From the IMG/VR virus record IMGVR_UViG_3300036850_000316, positions 1 through 36,777 of that record: 36,777 bases of DNA. One strand, 5' to 3'. Position numbers and translations under genes: made by a program. Source of the DNA: a virus. The first letter of the stretch is position 1. Each line of letters starts with the position of its first letter. This document shows positions 30,065 to 36,625 of this stretch, one piece after another. A model generated the notes under the pieces. That model did no database searches and was not told where the DNA came from. It saw only the letters and a list, made by a program, of their open reading frames with translations.

Positions 30065-30565
30065 TCAGGTCCCGATCGCTTTCTTCGAGGCGAGCTGTTC
30101 GATGAGCTCTCGGGCTCTGCTCTTGCCGTTGTTCTTCTTCGCGGCGTTTACGCCCGGTTCTATATGGACGGTTCTAAGGACGGTTCCTCGGCCACGGGTG
30201 TCCGCATCTGGCTGACGCACTTGTCCGGTTCTGCGGTCGATCGTGTCCGGTATTGAGAGCTCTTCGGGAATAGCGGACACCTTGGCCGCTTCTACGATCG
30301 GCAAGATCCAGTACAGGTGCGACCGGCGGCGCTTCCCCTTGCCGCCATGCTCGAGCCAGCGCAGCTCGCCGAGGTCGTGAAGTTCCTCGATCGACCGCCG
30401 GACGGTGCGCGTCGAGCAGCCCGCCTCGGACGCGATCGTTGACTGCGAAGGGAATGCGCTGCGGCCGTGCTTGTCGGCATGGTTGGCGATCGAGATCAGG
30501 ACGAGCCGCGCGTTGCCCTCGCTGCGCGAATGCTCGAGGACCCAGGAGATGGCCTGGACGCTCAC
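30065..30565 (-). CDS. Helix-turn-helix replication-initiator-like protein
   Basis: A 166-residue protein with an HTH_36-type winged helix: VSVQAISWVLEHSRSEGNAR, LVLISIANHADKHGRSAFPS, QSTIASEAGCSTRTVRRSIE, ELRWLEHGGKGKRRRSHLYW. This is the N-terminal domain of many phage replication initiators and replication-module regulators; the C-terminal part here is basic and low-complexity, with no helicase or primase domain. It is likely an origin-binding or replisome-recruiting protein, with host enzymes doing the rest. GTG start overlaps the rusA stop (GTGA), in the recombination/replication operon. Confidence 0.72.
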   Translation of the reverse strand: MSVQAISWVLEHSRSEGNARLVLISIANHADKHGRSAFPSQSTIASEAGCSTRTVRRSIEELHDLGELRWLEHGGKGKRRRSHLYWILPIVEAAKVSAIPEELSIPDTIDRRTGQVRQPDADTRGRGTVLRTVHIEPGVNAAKKNNGKSRARELIEQLASKKAIGT

Positions 30566-30918
30566 GCGATCGCCTCGACGACGACTTCGGCACGGGGTTT
30601 GCCGTCGCGTCGGACGACGTAGGCGTGGAGCTCGAGGACCTGGCGATCGTCCGCGAAAGCAGCACGTCGCATGCCGTCGAGGACCGTCTTGCACAGGTTG
30701 TCGACATCGCCCCTCGCGCCGAAGAAGCGCACGTCGACGCGCACGGGTCCACGGATCGCCCCGCCGGCCTTCTTCCTCGCCTGCAGCGCGACGAAGTGGA
30801 CCAACTCCTCGTAGGCTCTCGTCGCATCGGGCGTGTAGACGCGCGGCTTCCGCCCGCGGGTGTCGACGCGCGGGCGGCCCTTCGGCTGCGGCGTGCCCTC
30901 AACGACGAACGCGATCAC
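30562..30918 (-). CDS. rusA: RusA-like Holliday junction resolvase
   Basis: A 118-residue member of the RusA family: VEGTPQPKGRPRV at the start, then FFGARGDVDNLCKTVLDGM with Asp71, Asp73, Lys77 and Asp81, and AFADDRQV with Asp90/Asp91. These acidic residues and the lysine form the metal site that nicks four-way junctions symmetrically. In the phage it resolves recombination intermediates and concatemers before packaging. GTG start; GTGA overlap with the gene before. It works together with the single-strand annealing protein two genes upstream. Confidence 0.88.
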   Translation of the reverse strand: MIAFVVEGTPQPKGRPRVDTRGRKPRVYTPDATRAYEELVHFVALQARKKAGGAIRGPVRVDVRFFGARGDVDNLCKTVLDGMRRAAFADDRQVLELHAYVVRRDGKPRAEVVVEAIA

Positions 30919-31121
30919 AAGCCGAGGTCGCCCTGCTCGCCGGGAGGCTTGCCCTTGCGCGCGGCGACGGCCTCGTCCATGTGTCGCTTGCAGAGACGGC
31001 GGAGCGTGAACACGTGCGGCCGGTCAGATCCGTCGGCGCGCCGGTATTCGAGGCGCTCGTGGTACTGCTCGTACGGGCTGTCGACCCGGTGCGGTCCGAC
31101 CTCGCACACGAAGCCCCTCAC
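30915..31121 (-). CDS. Small unknown protein of recombination operon
   Basis: A 68-residue protein (VRGFVCEVGPHRVDSPYEQY...HVFTLRRLCKRHMDEAVAARKG). Two cysteines and histidines (C-E-V-G-P-H; C-K-R-H) could form a small zinc-binding site, giving a compact basic domain that may bind DNA. Function is unknown. It is fixed in frame by GTGA overlaps with the annealing protein upstream and rusA downstream, which argues it is a true gene of the early operon and not an artefact. Confidence 0.55.
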   Translation of the reverse strand: MRGFVCEVGPHRVDSPYEQYHERLEYRRADGSDRPHVFTLRRLCKRHMDEAVAARKGKPPGEQGDLGL

Positions 31122-31861
31122 GCCTTCGCGTCCTGCGCACCCATGAGCCGCGACGCGAGCTCGTCGAGGCGTTCGTCGGCTGCCGTGGTGAGGAAGTCGA
31201 TGAGCTCGGAGGCCTGGGCCTTCGTGACCTTGGACAGGTGCCCTTCGGACTCCGGCCACTTGGACGCGACGATCGCGCGCATGAACTCCTCGCCGACCTC
31301 GCGCTCCTTGCACGTCGCATGGATCTTGCCGATCTGCGCTTTGCTCGCGGCACCGCTCCCGTTGCTCGCGCCGGCCCCGGAAACTTGTTTACCGCGGGTC
31401 GAGACGGACGCTGAGTCGGCATCGGAGTGTTTCCGCCAGAGCTCGAGCGCGACGCCGAAACGCATCGCTGCGTTGCGGATCGCGTCGCCGATCAGCTCCT
31501 TCGTCGGCTCGGTCTTGCCGGCCTCGACGGTCCCGTAACCCAGGCGCGTGACGCCGGACACGGTGAGCTTGATCCAGAGCCCGACGGGACGGCCCTTGTC
31601 ATCGACGTCGAGAAGCGGGCGCCCGTCTTCCATCCACGCGACCGGCTCCCACATCCACGCGGGGTCGGCATCGAGGAGCCGCTCGGTGACGGCTGCGTGA
31701 CCGACGTAGTCGAGATGGATGCGCGCCGGCTCGTGGAAGCCGCCGCAGATGTCGCAGCGCGACTTCGGCTGCTCCTTGTTGATCCCCTTCGGCAGCTTGT
31801 CGATCGCTCCATCGGGAAACGCTTCGCGGAGCTTCGTGAGGGCGGCGTCGCGGTCGTTCAC
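31118..31861 (-). CDS. Rad52-like single-strand annealing protein
   Basis: A 247-residue protein with the core of Rad52-type phage recombinases: YVGHAAVTERLLDADPAWMW, WMEDGRPLLDVDDKGRPVGL, LTVSGVTRLGYGTVE, then ELIGDAIRNAAMRFGVALELW. The C-terminal part is a Ser/Gly linker and an alpha-helical domain (ASKAQIGKIHATCKEREVGEEF...SKWPESEGHLSK) typical of partner-binding tails. It pairs complementary single strands during phage recombination and repair. GTG start at 31861 and GTGA overlaps on both sides fix the frame. Family assignment is by pattern; the exact clan (Rad52, Erf or Sak3) is uncertain. Confidence 0.65.
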   Translation of the reverse strand: MNDRDAALTKLREAFPDGAIDKLPKGINKEQPKSRCDICGGFHEPARIHLDYVGHAAVTERLLDADPAWMWEPVAWMEDGRPLLDVDDKGRPVGLWIKLTVSGVTRLGYGTVEAGKTEPTKELIGDAIRNAAMRFGVALELWRKHSDADSASVSTRGKQVSGAGASNGSGAASKAQIGKIHATCKEREVGEEFMRAIVASKWPESEGHLSKVTKAQASELIDFLTTAADERLDELASRLMGAQDAKA

Positions 31862-32112
31862 TTGACGCGCTCCCATGTGACCCGCGCGACGAACTCGGCC
31901 TGGTGCGCGCCCTCGACGTCCTCCCACTCCACGCGCCACCGCAGCGGCTCGTCCTTCTTCCGCACGACGAGGCACTCGCCGCCCGGCCCCCGATATGTCC
32001 GTCCGCCCCAGCCCTCCTGCCACTTCGATGAAGACGTCGGCGTGTCAGTGGCGACGATCTTGCGGACGAGCGTGAGGACCGGACCGTCCGGCACGTTGTG
32101 ACGCAGGCTCAC
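31858..32112 (-). CDS. Small unknown beta-rich protein
   Basis: An 84-residue protein of the early operon with strands LTLVRKIVATD, WGGRTYRGPGGECLVVRK and LRWRVEWEDVEG, and a short basic C-terminus. It looks like a small beta-barrel; I do not recognise a family. GTG start at 32112 and GTGA overlaps with both neighbours support a real gene. It may be an accessory to the annealing protein, but that is only position. Confidence 0.52.
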   Translation of the reverse strand: MSLRHNVPDGPVLTLVRKIVATDTPTSSSKWQEGWGGRTYRGPGGECLVVRKKDEPLRWRVEWEDVEGAHQAEFVARVTWERVK

Positions 32113-32321
32113 GACTTCGCCTCCAAAGCCACGGCGATCCGCTCGAGCGCTTCCGCGCACGCGACGAGCGCGAGCACGTTCGCGTAATCGATCGTCATCT
32201 GCTGGTGCTTGCCGAGGTCGAGGCCGGCAGCGTACGCACGCAGCCGCCAGCCGTCGTCGTTCCTGTCGGCGAGCTTCTCCGCGACATCGAGTGCCGCGCG
32301 CGCCTTGCCGAGCGCGCTCAC
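32109..32321 (-). CDS. Small helical protein
   Basis: A 70-residue, almost entirely alpha-helical protein (VSALGKARAALDVAEKLADR, IDYANVLALVACAEALERIA). The alanine/leucine-rich pattern suggests a helical bundle or hairpin, possibly an oligomer. Unknown function. Frame and GTG start are set by GTGA overlaps with the excisionase-like gene and the following small gene. Confidence 0.52.
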   Translation of the reverse strand: MSALGKARAALDVAEKLADRNDDGWRLRAYAAGLDLGKHQQMTIDYANVLALVACAEALERIAVALEAKS

Positions 32322-32545
32322 GCGAACCCGCCGGGGCTGTAGGGCCGGCCTTCGAGGAACGCCTCGAGCGCCTTGCGCGGGACGAGGATCTTGCGGCCGA
32401 CTCGGCGGTGGTACAGCTCGCCGGACGCGATCAGCTGGTAGACCTTCGAGTGGCTGAGCCCGAGCGCATCCGCGGCGTCCCGGACATCGAACGCTATCGG
32501 TGGGAAGGGCTCTTGGAGGGTCTCGGGCCGCGCGTCCTGTGCCAT
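32318..32545 (-). CDS. Excisionase/MerR-like HTH_17 DNA-binding protein
   Basis: A 75-residue protein with an HTH_17 winged-helix: FDVRDAADALGLSHSKVYQLIASGELYHRRVGRKILVPRKALEAFL. This is the fold of phage excisionases and of small DNA-binding regulators. It is first in the minus-strand early operon, next to the divergent regulator, so it could be the Xis that partners the integrase, or a regulator of the early promoter. ATG at 32545 is used; the frame is open further upstream but those residues are low-complexity and unlike the family. A -10-like TACAAC lies only seven bases before the ATG, suggesting a leaderless or near-leaderless transcript. Confidence 0.75.
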   Translation of the reverse strand: MAQDARPETLQEPFPPIAFDVRDAADALGLSHSKVYQLIASGELYHRRVGRKILVPRKALEAFLEGRPYSPGGFA

Positions 32546-32552
32546 ACCAAGG

Positions 32553-32583
32553 GTTGTAGCCCGACCCCGGCGGGGCTCGGCAA
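32553..32583 (-). promoter_or_regulatory. Candidate promoter for the early operon
   Basis: On the minus strand TTGCCG (32583-32578) and TACAAC (32558-32553) are separated by 19 bases. The -10 lies seven bases before the excisionase-like ATG, so the transcript would begin at or one base before the start codon, a leaderless form common in actinobacteria. Spacing is on the long side. Confidence 0.35.
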
Positions 32584-32626
32584 CCCACCGAACAGCGGGA
32601 GTTTCGACAGCCGAACGGCCACCGGC

Positions 32627-32656
32627 ACACCCCTCCTTCGGCGGCGACACCCCTCC
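32627..32656. repeat. Direct repeat ACACCCCTCC with 20-bp period
   Basis: The decamer ACACCCCTCC occurs at 32627-32636 and again at 32647-32656, exactly 20 bp or about two helical turns apart, in the divergent control region between the early operon and the regulator gene. This is the geometry of paired operator half-sites on one face of the helix. Confidence 0.45.
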
Positions 32657-32695
32657 CTTTCGTGGTGTGTCGTCCCTTGGCGTAACACTGCGTAC

Positions 32696-32711
32696 ACGAA
32701 CAGGTGTTCGT
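32696..32711. promoter_or_regulatory. Palindromic operator candidate ACGAACA-GG-TGTTCGT
   Basis: A perfect 7-bp inverted repeat separated by two bases, located just upstream of the LuxR-type regulator. LuxR-family proteins bind such palindromes, so autoregulation is plausible. The repeat overlaps a possible GTG start at 32704, which argues that translation of the regulator begins later, at 32764. Confidence 0.4.
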
Positions 32712-32763
32712 ACCAGGCCAAGGAGGTCAGGTCAAGGAACTGAAGGAAGGACGGTCGAAAGGA

Positions 32764-33438
32764 ATGGTCGGCGACAGAGTGGAAGGGACGCGGTCCTTGG
32801 GGAAGGGCTGGCGTGTGGCCATATGCGAGCCGGACGCGCTCACCAGGCGTGCCATCGAGAACATCTTCGAGAACGCGGGGTTCGTCGTGATGTCGGCGGC
32901 GGACATCGGCGACCTCGAGGGACGGATGCCCGACAAGAAGAAGGGGTCGCCGCCGCCGGTGATCGTCACCGACGCCGGCTGCGTGAAGGGGTGGCTCGCC
33001 GAGGAGCTCTTCCGCAGGCGGCGCGTTGGGTCGGTGATCCTGATGGCCGAGCCCGAGGAGGGACTGCTCGAGCAGGTGGCGCGGGCGAAGAACCCGCCGT
33101 GCGCCGTGCTGCTGCGCTCGGAGACCGACCCGGACCAACTCCCCGAGATCGTGCGCCTCGTCGGCCGCGGCTACAGTCTCACCTCGCCTGGGATCACCGC
33201 GGCCCGAACCGTGCTGAACGCCCGCGTGGCGCTGTCGGCGCGCGAGAAGCAGATCGTGAAGCTCGTCGCGCAAGGCTTGACGAACGCGCAGATCGCGGAG
33301 CGACTATCGGTGTCGATGCACACGGCGAAGGAGCACGTCGCGACGATCCTCCGCAAGCAGGGCCTGCGGCGGCGGATCGATCTCGCCGCATGGGCGCATG
33401 AGCACGGCATCGCGAACGGAGGAGGAAGGAACGAATGA
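32764..33438 (+). CDS. LuxR/NarL-type regulator with degenerate receiver domain
   Basis: A 224-residue regulator. Residues about 15-140 have the alternating pattern of a response-regulator receiver domain (WRVAICEPDALTRRAIENIFE, PPVIVTDAGC, VGSVILMAE), retaining the Asp of the phospho-acceptor position but lacking the conserved Thr/Ser (MAE instead) and the final Lys (RSE instead). Residues 155-215 form a LuxR helix-turn-helix (LSAREKQIVKLVAQGLTNAQIAERLSVSMHTAKEHVATIL). It is divergent from the early operon, the place of a lysogeny repressor or switch regulator. ATG at 32764 has an AAAGGA close by; a GTG at 32704 is possible but overlaps the palindrome. Confidence 0.8.
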   Translation: MVGDRVEGTRSLGKGWRVAICEPDALTRRAIENIFENAGFVVMSAADIGDLEGRMPDKKKGSPPPVIVTDAGCVKGWLAEELFRRRRVGSVILMAEPEEGLLEQVARAKNPPCAVLLRSETDPDQLPEIVRLVGRGYSLTSPGITAARTVLNARVALSAREKQIVKLVAQGLTNAQIAERLSVSMHTAKEHVATILRKQGLRRRIDLAAWAHEHGIANGGGRNE

Positions 33439-33932
33439 CACTCGCTGCGCATGCGCCGCTCGACGACGCATTCATCGTGGCCAAGCTGCTCGAGGATCAC
33501 GACGACGACACGATCTTCCGCATCAATTGGGTCGCCTTCTGCGCACTGATGCGGACCATCGGTCACGTTCTCGACAAAGTCGACGGTGCGCAGTCAGCTC
33601 ATCGTCGAGAAGTAGTCGACAGGCGTTGGGTGGAATGGAAGTCGCACCGCGATCAGCACTCGATCTTCTGGGAGTTCATCGAGGATGAACGCAACGCGAT
33701 CCTGAAGGAGTACGAGTTCGGTTACCAGCAGGGCGACGTCTGGGTCGGCGTCGAAGGGCCCGACGGATACGAGACCCATCGCCTCGACGCGGGCGTGTAT
33801 CGGCCGATGCTCTCCGACCGCTTCGTAGGCGAAGACGCACGCGACATCGCACAAGAAGCGCTTCAGTGGTGGCGTCACGAGCTGAGCGTGATTGAAAGGG
33901 AGCTCTCAGGGATGCGTGAGCGGTCGGAGTGA
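33435..33932 (+). CDS. Unknown acidic protein coupled to the regulator
   Basis: A 165-residue, mostly helical, acidic and tryptophan-rich protein (LDDAFIVAKLLEDHDDDTIF, VEWKSHRDQHSIFWEFIEDE, WVGVEGPDGYETHRL, ALQWWRHELSVIEREL). I do not recognise it. Its ATG overlaps the regulator stop (ATGA), so the two are co-translated; it could be a co-regulator, an effector of the lysogeny switch, or an immunity gene expressed in the prophage. Plus-strand orientation makes it one of the few genes likely expressed during lysogeny. Confidence 0.5.
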   Translation: MTLAAHAPLDDAFIVAKLLEDHDDDTIFRINWVAFCALMRTIGHVLDKVDGAQSAHRREVVDRRWVEWKSHRDQHSIFWEFIEDERNAILKEYEFGYQQGDVWVGVEGPDGYETHRLDAGVYRPMLSDRFVGEDARDIAQEALQWWRHELSVIERELSGMRERSE

Positions 33933-34183
33933 GCCTGTCAGACTTCCCGAAGTCGGCAGCGAGGATCTCCGAGGGGTTCTGCCCGCTCTGCGACCGCCGG
34001 ATGAACGACCACGCGTTCTGCGTGCCGTGCGACGTCGGCTGGGCTCTCGAGGGGAGCGGAGCTCATACCGCGGGCGACGACGTCCAGGTCCTCGGCTCGG
34101 CCGGGGTTCTGGTCGTCGCCTCGAGGCGGCTCACGGCCGACGAGATCAAACGACTGTACGCGCGGCCTTCTCGGCTGCCTTAG
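33929..34183 (+). CDS. Small zinc-ribbon-like protein
   Basis: An 84-residue protein. CPLC and CVPC, thirteen residues apart, with a histidine between (DRRMNDHAFC), form a zinc-ribbon-like site. The remainder is a beta-rich segment (DDVQVLGSAGVLVVASR) and a helix. GTG start overlaps the preceding stop (GTGA). Function unknown; its stop overlaps that of the convergent nuclease gene by three bases. Third gene of the plus-strand lysogeny-side operon. Confidence 0.5.
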   Translation: MSLSDFPKSAARISEGFCPLCDRRMNDHAFCVPCDVGWALEGSGAHTAGDDVQVLGSAGVLVVASRRLTADEIKRLYARPSRLP

Positions 34184-34947
34184 TCGAGCGTTACCTTCCG
34201 CAGGTCGACCGATAGCACGTACTCGTAGAGCGACACGCCATCGACGCGCGAGCACGCAAGCTTGAGGTCCTCAGTGATTTCGCGCGCGACCACGACGCCG
34301 CGCACCTTCTGCGTCGGCTCGGCGTGGTTTCGCTCGAGCCAGCCCATGTAGCGGAGCAGCTGGCCGACGACGCGGTCATAACCGCGCGACACTTTGAGCT
34401 CGATAACGACGAGGTCGCCGTTCGCATCGACCGCGAGAATGTCGATGAAGCGCCCGCCCACGGGGAACTCGACCCCGGTGATCCCCTCGTCCTCGTACAG
34501 CCGCAAGCCGGACTCGATCGTGTTGAGGTTCTTCGCCAGGAAGTCGCGAAGGTCGCTCTCGTACGCGAACTCGCTCGGCGCGACCGTGAGATCTTCCTCA
34601 ATCTCTTCCTCGTCGTCGATCGTCACGGCGCGGCGACCGCCCGGCGGAACGTCGCTCTCGGAGTGGATTGGCGCTGGGTCGTTCGCCGGGTCGTACAACC
34701 GGTAGCGGCTGCGGTCGACCTGGAAGAAAAGGTCCTCGTCGGGCCGGTTGTTGTAGTGGAGGCGGCTCGGCGCGTTCGTCGCGAACCGGATCAAGTGAGC
34801 CGAGACCGTGCTCTGCTTGATGCTCGGGTAGTTCTGCCGGAACCACTCGATGGCCTGTTTCTTCGAGAACACATCGCCCGGCGACTTGGCGAGCTCGCGT
34901 GCCATGTCGCGGATTAGCACACGAACGGGCTTGTCGTAGATCGCCAT
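34180..34947 (-). CDS. NucS/DUF91-like nuclease with N-terminal DNA-binding domain
   Basis: A 255-residue protein. Residues 1-85 form a winged-helix-like region (RDMARELAKSPGDVFSKKQA, IKQSTVSAHLIRFATNAPSR). Residues 120-255 match the DUF91/NucS (EndoMS) nuclease fold: SEFAYESDLRDFLAKNLNTI, EFPVGGRFIDILAVDANGDL, then VVIELKVSRGYDRVVGQLLRYMGWL, with Asp and Glu-Leu-Lys of the PD-(D/E)xK site intact. NucS cleaves mismatched DNA in actinobacteria and archaea. This phage version has a different N-terminal half. It is 11 bases after the integrase stop, in the same direction. Nuclease fold is secure; whether it acts in mismatch repair, integration or defence is open. Confidence 0.78.
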   Translation of the reverse strand: MAIYDKPVRVLIRDMARELAKSPGDVFSKKQAIEWFRQNYPSIKQSTVSAHLIRFATNAPSRLHYNNRPDEDLFFQVDRSRYRLYDPANDPAPIHSESDVPPGGRRAVTIDDEEEIEEDLTVAPSEFAYESDLRDFLAKNLNTIESGLRLYEDEGITGVEFPVGGRFIDILAVDANGDLVVIELKVSRGYDRVVGQLLRYMGWLERNHAEPTQKVRGVVVAREITEDLKLACSRVDGVSLYEYVLSVDLRKVTLD

Positions 34948-34958
34948 CGCAACAGAGC

Positions 34959-36179
34959 CTACGCAGACGCGCTCTTCTCGGCATCCTCCGTCGACATCCC
35001 CAAAGCGCGGTCGGCGTGCTCACCGGCTTCGCGATCCTTCGCTCCCTTGTAGTCGACGTAGCGACGCACCATCGTCGACGTCCGCCACCCGAAGCGGCCC
35101 ATCATGTCGGTCTCCGTGAGGAAAGGCGCCACCGCCGTCGCCGCGTGATGCCGGAGCATGTGCGGCGTGATCCTCACACCCGTCTTGACGACGATCGCGC
35201 GGAAGCGCTTGTTGATCGAGTCGGGCATCAGCGGGCTCCGGCCGTCGACGTCCGGCGAGAACAGGAAACCCTCCGCGGGATAAGCGATCACGTCGAAGTC
35301 GCGCGCCCGCTCGTCGAGCTGGCGCAGCAGCTCGCGCAGGACGGCCATCGTCCCGTCGCCGACGGCGACCCGCCGGCGGCCGTCCGCCGTCTTGAGCTGA
35401 TCGGTGACGACGAGCCTGGGCCCGCCGATCTCGTTGCCGTGGGTGTCGTGGGTACGCCGGCGTTTGGTGACCTGCCTGCGGAAGAAGATCTCGCCCGAAT
35501 CGAGGAGCACGTCGGCGCGCTGCAGCCCGAGAACCTCGGCCCGCCGCCCGCCCGCGGCCGCGCACACGATGACGTAGGCGAAGAACGCGAAGTCCACCTT
35601 CTGCGCCTCGACGAGGAACCGCTGCACGTCACCTTCGTCGGGCGACTCGACCGGCTTGTGCGGCGCGCGGGGCCGCTCCTCGACGTCGCGCGCGACGTTC
35701 GTCCTCACCCAGTCCTGCTTGCGTGCGTACTCGAGCACGCCGTACAGCACGCCGGCGATCTCCTTGACGCTCTTGGGGCCGAGGCGCTTGCCGAGCCTGC
35801 CGTAGAGGTCCTCGAGCTCCGTCGCCCGGGTCAGCGACCGCACGCGTCGGCTCCCGATCTCCCGGACGATGTGTCCGACCGCCCAGCCATAGGCCTCGAG
35901 GGTCGACTCGCGTACGCGCCCGAGCTCCTCCTTGCGACGCAGCCACGCGTTCGCGGCCTCCTCGACGGTCGGCTTGAGCTTGCTGGAAGGGACTTGCCCC
36001 GCAGCGACGTCGGTGACGAACTTGGCAAGCGCCTTGCGCGCCTGGTTGTCCGACGTCGCCGGGACGTACCGGCTCACGTACTTGCATGCTTCGGCGTCGT
36101 AGACCAGCAGCTGCACGGTCGTCTTCGACCGCCAGCGGTAGTGACCCGCTCTGCCTTTCGTGGCTTTCCTCGTGGTCAT
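34959..36179 (-). CDS. int: Tyrosine recombinase integrase
   Basis: A 406-residue phage integrase. An arm-binding region (1-60) precedes a SAM-like core-binding domain (70-165: TVEEAANAWLRRKEEL...GPKSVKEIAGVLYGVLEYAR). The catalytic domain shows the full set: Arg at AAGGRRAEVLGL (212/213), Lys263 (LKTADGRRRV), His340-x-x-Arg343 (TPHMLRHHAATAV), Trp365 in the histidine/tryptophan position, and Tyr374 (VRRYVDY), nine residues later. It integrates the phage genome at an attachment site, which I cannot locate here. ATG start with ATGA overlap to the gene upstream. It confirms that this is a temperate phage. Confidence 0.93.
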   Translation of the reverse strand: MTTRKATKGRAGHYRWRSKTTVQLLVYDAEACKYVSRYVPATSDNQARKALAKFVTDVAAGQVPSSKLKPTVEEAANAWLRRKEELGRVRESTLEAYGWAVGHIVREIGSRRVRSLTRATELEDLYGRLGKRLGPKSVKEIAGVLYGVLEYARKQDWVRTNVARDVEERPRAPHKPVESPDEGDVQRFLVEAQKVDFAFFAYVIVCAAAGGRRAEVLGLQRADVLLDSGEIFFRRQVTKRRRTHDTHGNEIGGPRLVVTDQLKTADGRRRVAVGDGTMAVLRELLRQLDERARDFDVIAYPAEGFLFSPDVDGRSPLMPDSINKRFRAIVVKTGVRITPHMLRHHAATAVAPFLTETDMMGRFGWRTSTMVRRYVDYKGAKDREAGEHADRALGMSTEDAEKSASA

Positions 36180-36625
36180 CGGGGCTGTCCATCGTCCACG
36201 ACGGCGCTGACATGCAACCCGTCGCGAACGATTCGCTCGGCGCGGTCGATGACGTCCTCCTGCAACAAGTCTGTGTCGTCGACCTCCGGGTCGAAACCCG
36301 CGACGGCCATGGCCTCGACGACCAGTTCGATCGCGTCGCCCGGCTCGAGGTCGAAGAAGAGCTCGACCTGCTCATCGGCCATCGCCTTCGCAAGAAGCAC
36401 CGCAGCTCGCTCGGTCTTGACGGCGATCACCGCTTCTTCGCGCGACGCCTTCTCGCCCTCCTCCGCCGGCGTGAGCGGCCACCCGGCCACGACGGCGCAC
36501 CGCTCGTACCAACGGCCCGACATGTCCTCGAACCTCACGAAGACGCGCGACGGCTCGACGTCCATCGCCACGCCTTGACGACCGCTCGCTGTCACGTGGT
36601 CTCCCCACTTGATGTCGGCGGTCAT
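36176..36625 (-). CDS. Unknown acidic protein upstream of integrase
   Basis: A 149-residue protein. Residues 1-55 look like a small beta-barrel (KWGDHVTASGRQGVAMDVEP, VFVRFEDMSGRWYERCAVVA), the rest is acidic and helical (EEAVIAVKTERAAVLLAKAM, LEPGDAIELVVEAMAVAG, LLQEDVIDRAERIV). A KOW/SH3-like DNA- or protein-binding start is possible. It is coupled by ATGA overlaps to both integrase and the small gene upstream, so it is translated with them. Function unknown. Confidence 0.5.
   Translation of the reverse strand: MTADIKWGDHVTASGRQGVAMDVEPSRVFVRFEDMSGRWYERCAVVAGWPLTPAEEGEKASREEAVIAVKTERAAVLLAKAMADEQVELFFDLEPGDAIELVVEAMAVAGFDPEVDDTDLLQEDVIDRAERIVRDGLHVSAVVDDGQPR

Noticed and set aside
33435-34183. 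Toxin-antitoxin pair
   Set aside because: The two small genes overlap as such pairs do, but neither shows a known toxin or antitoxin motif.
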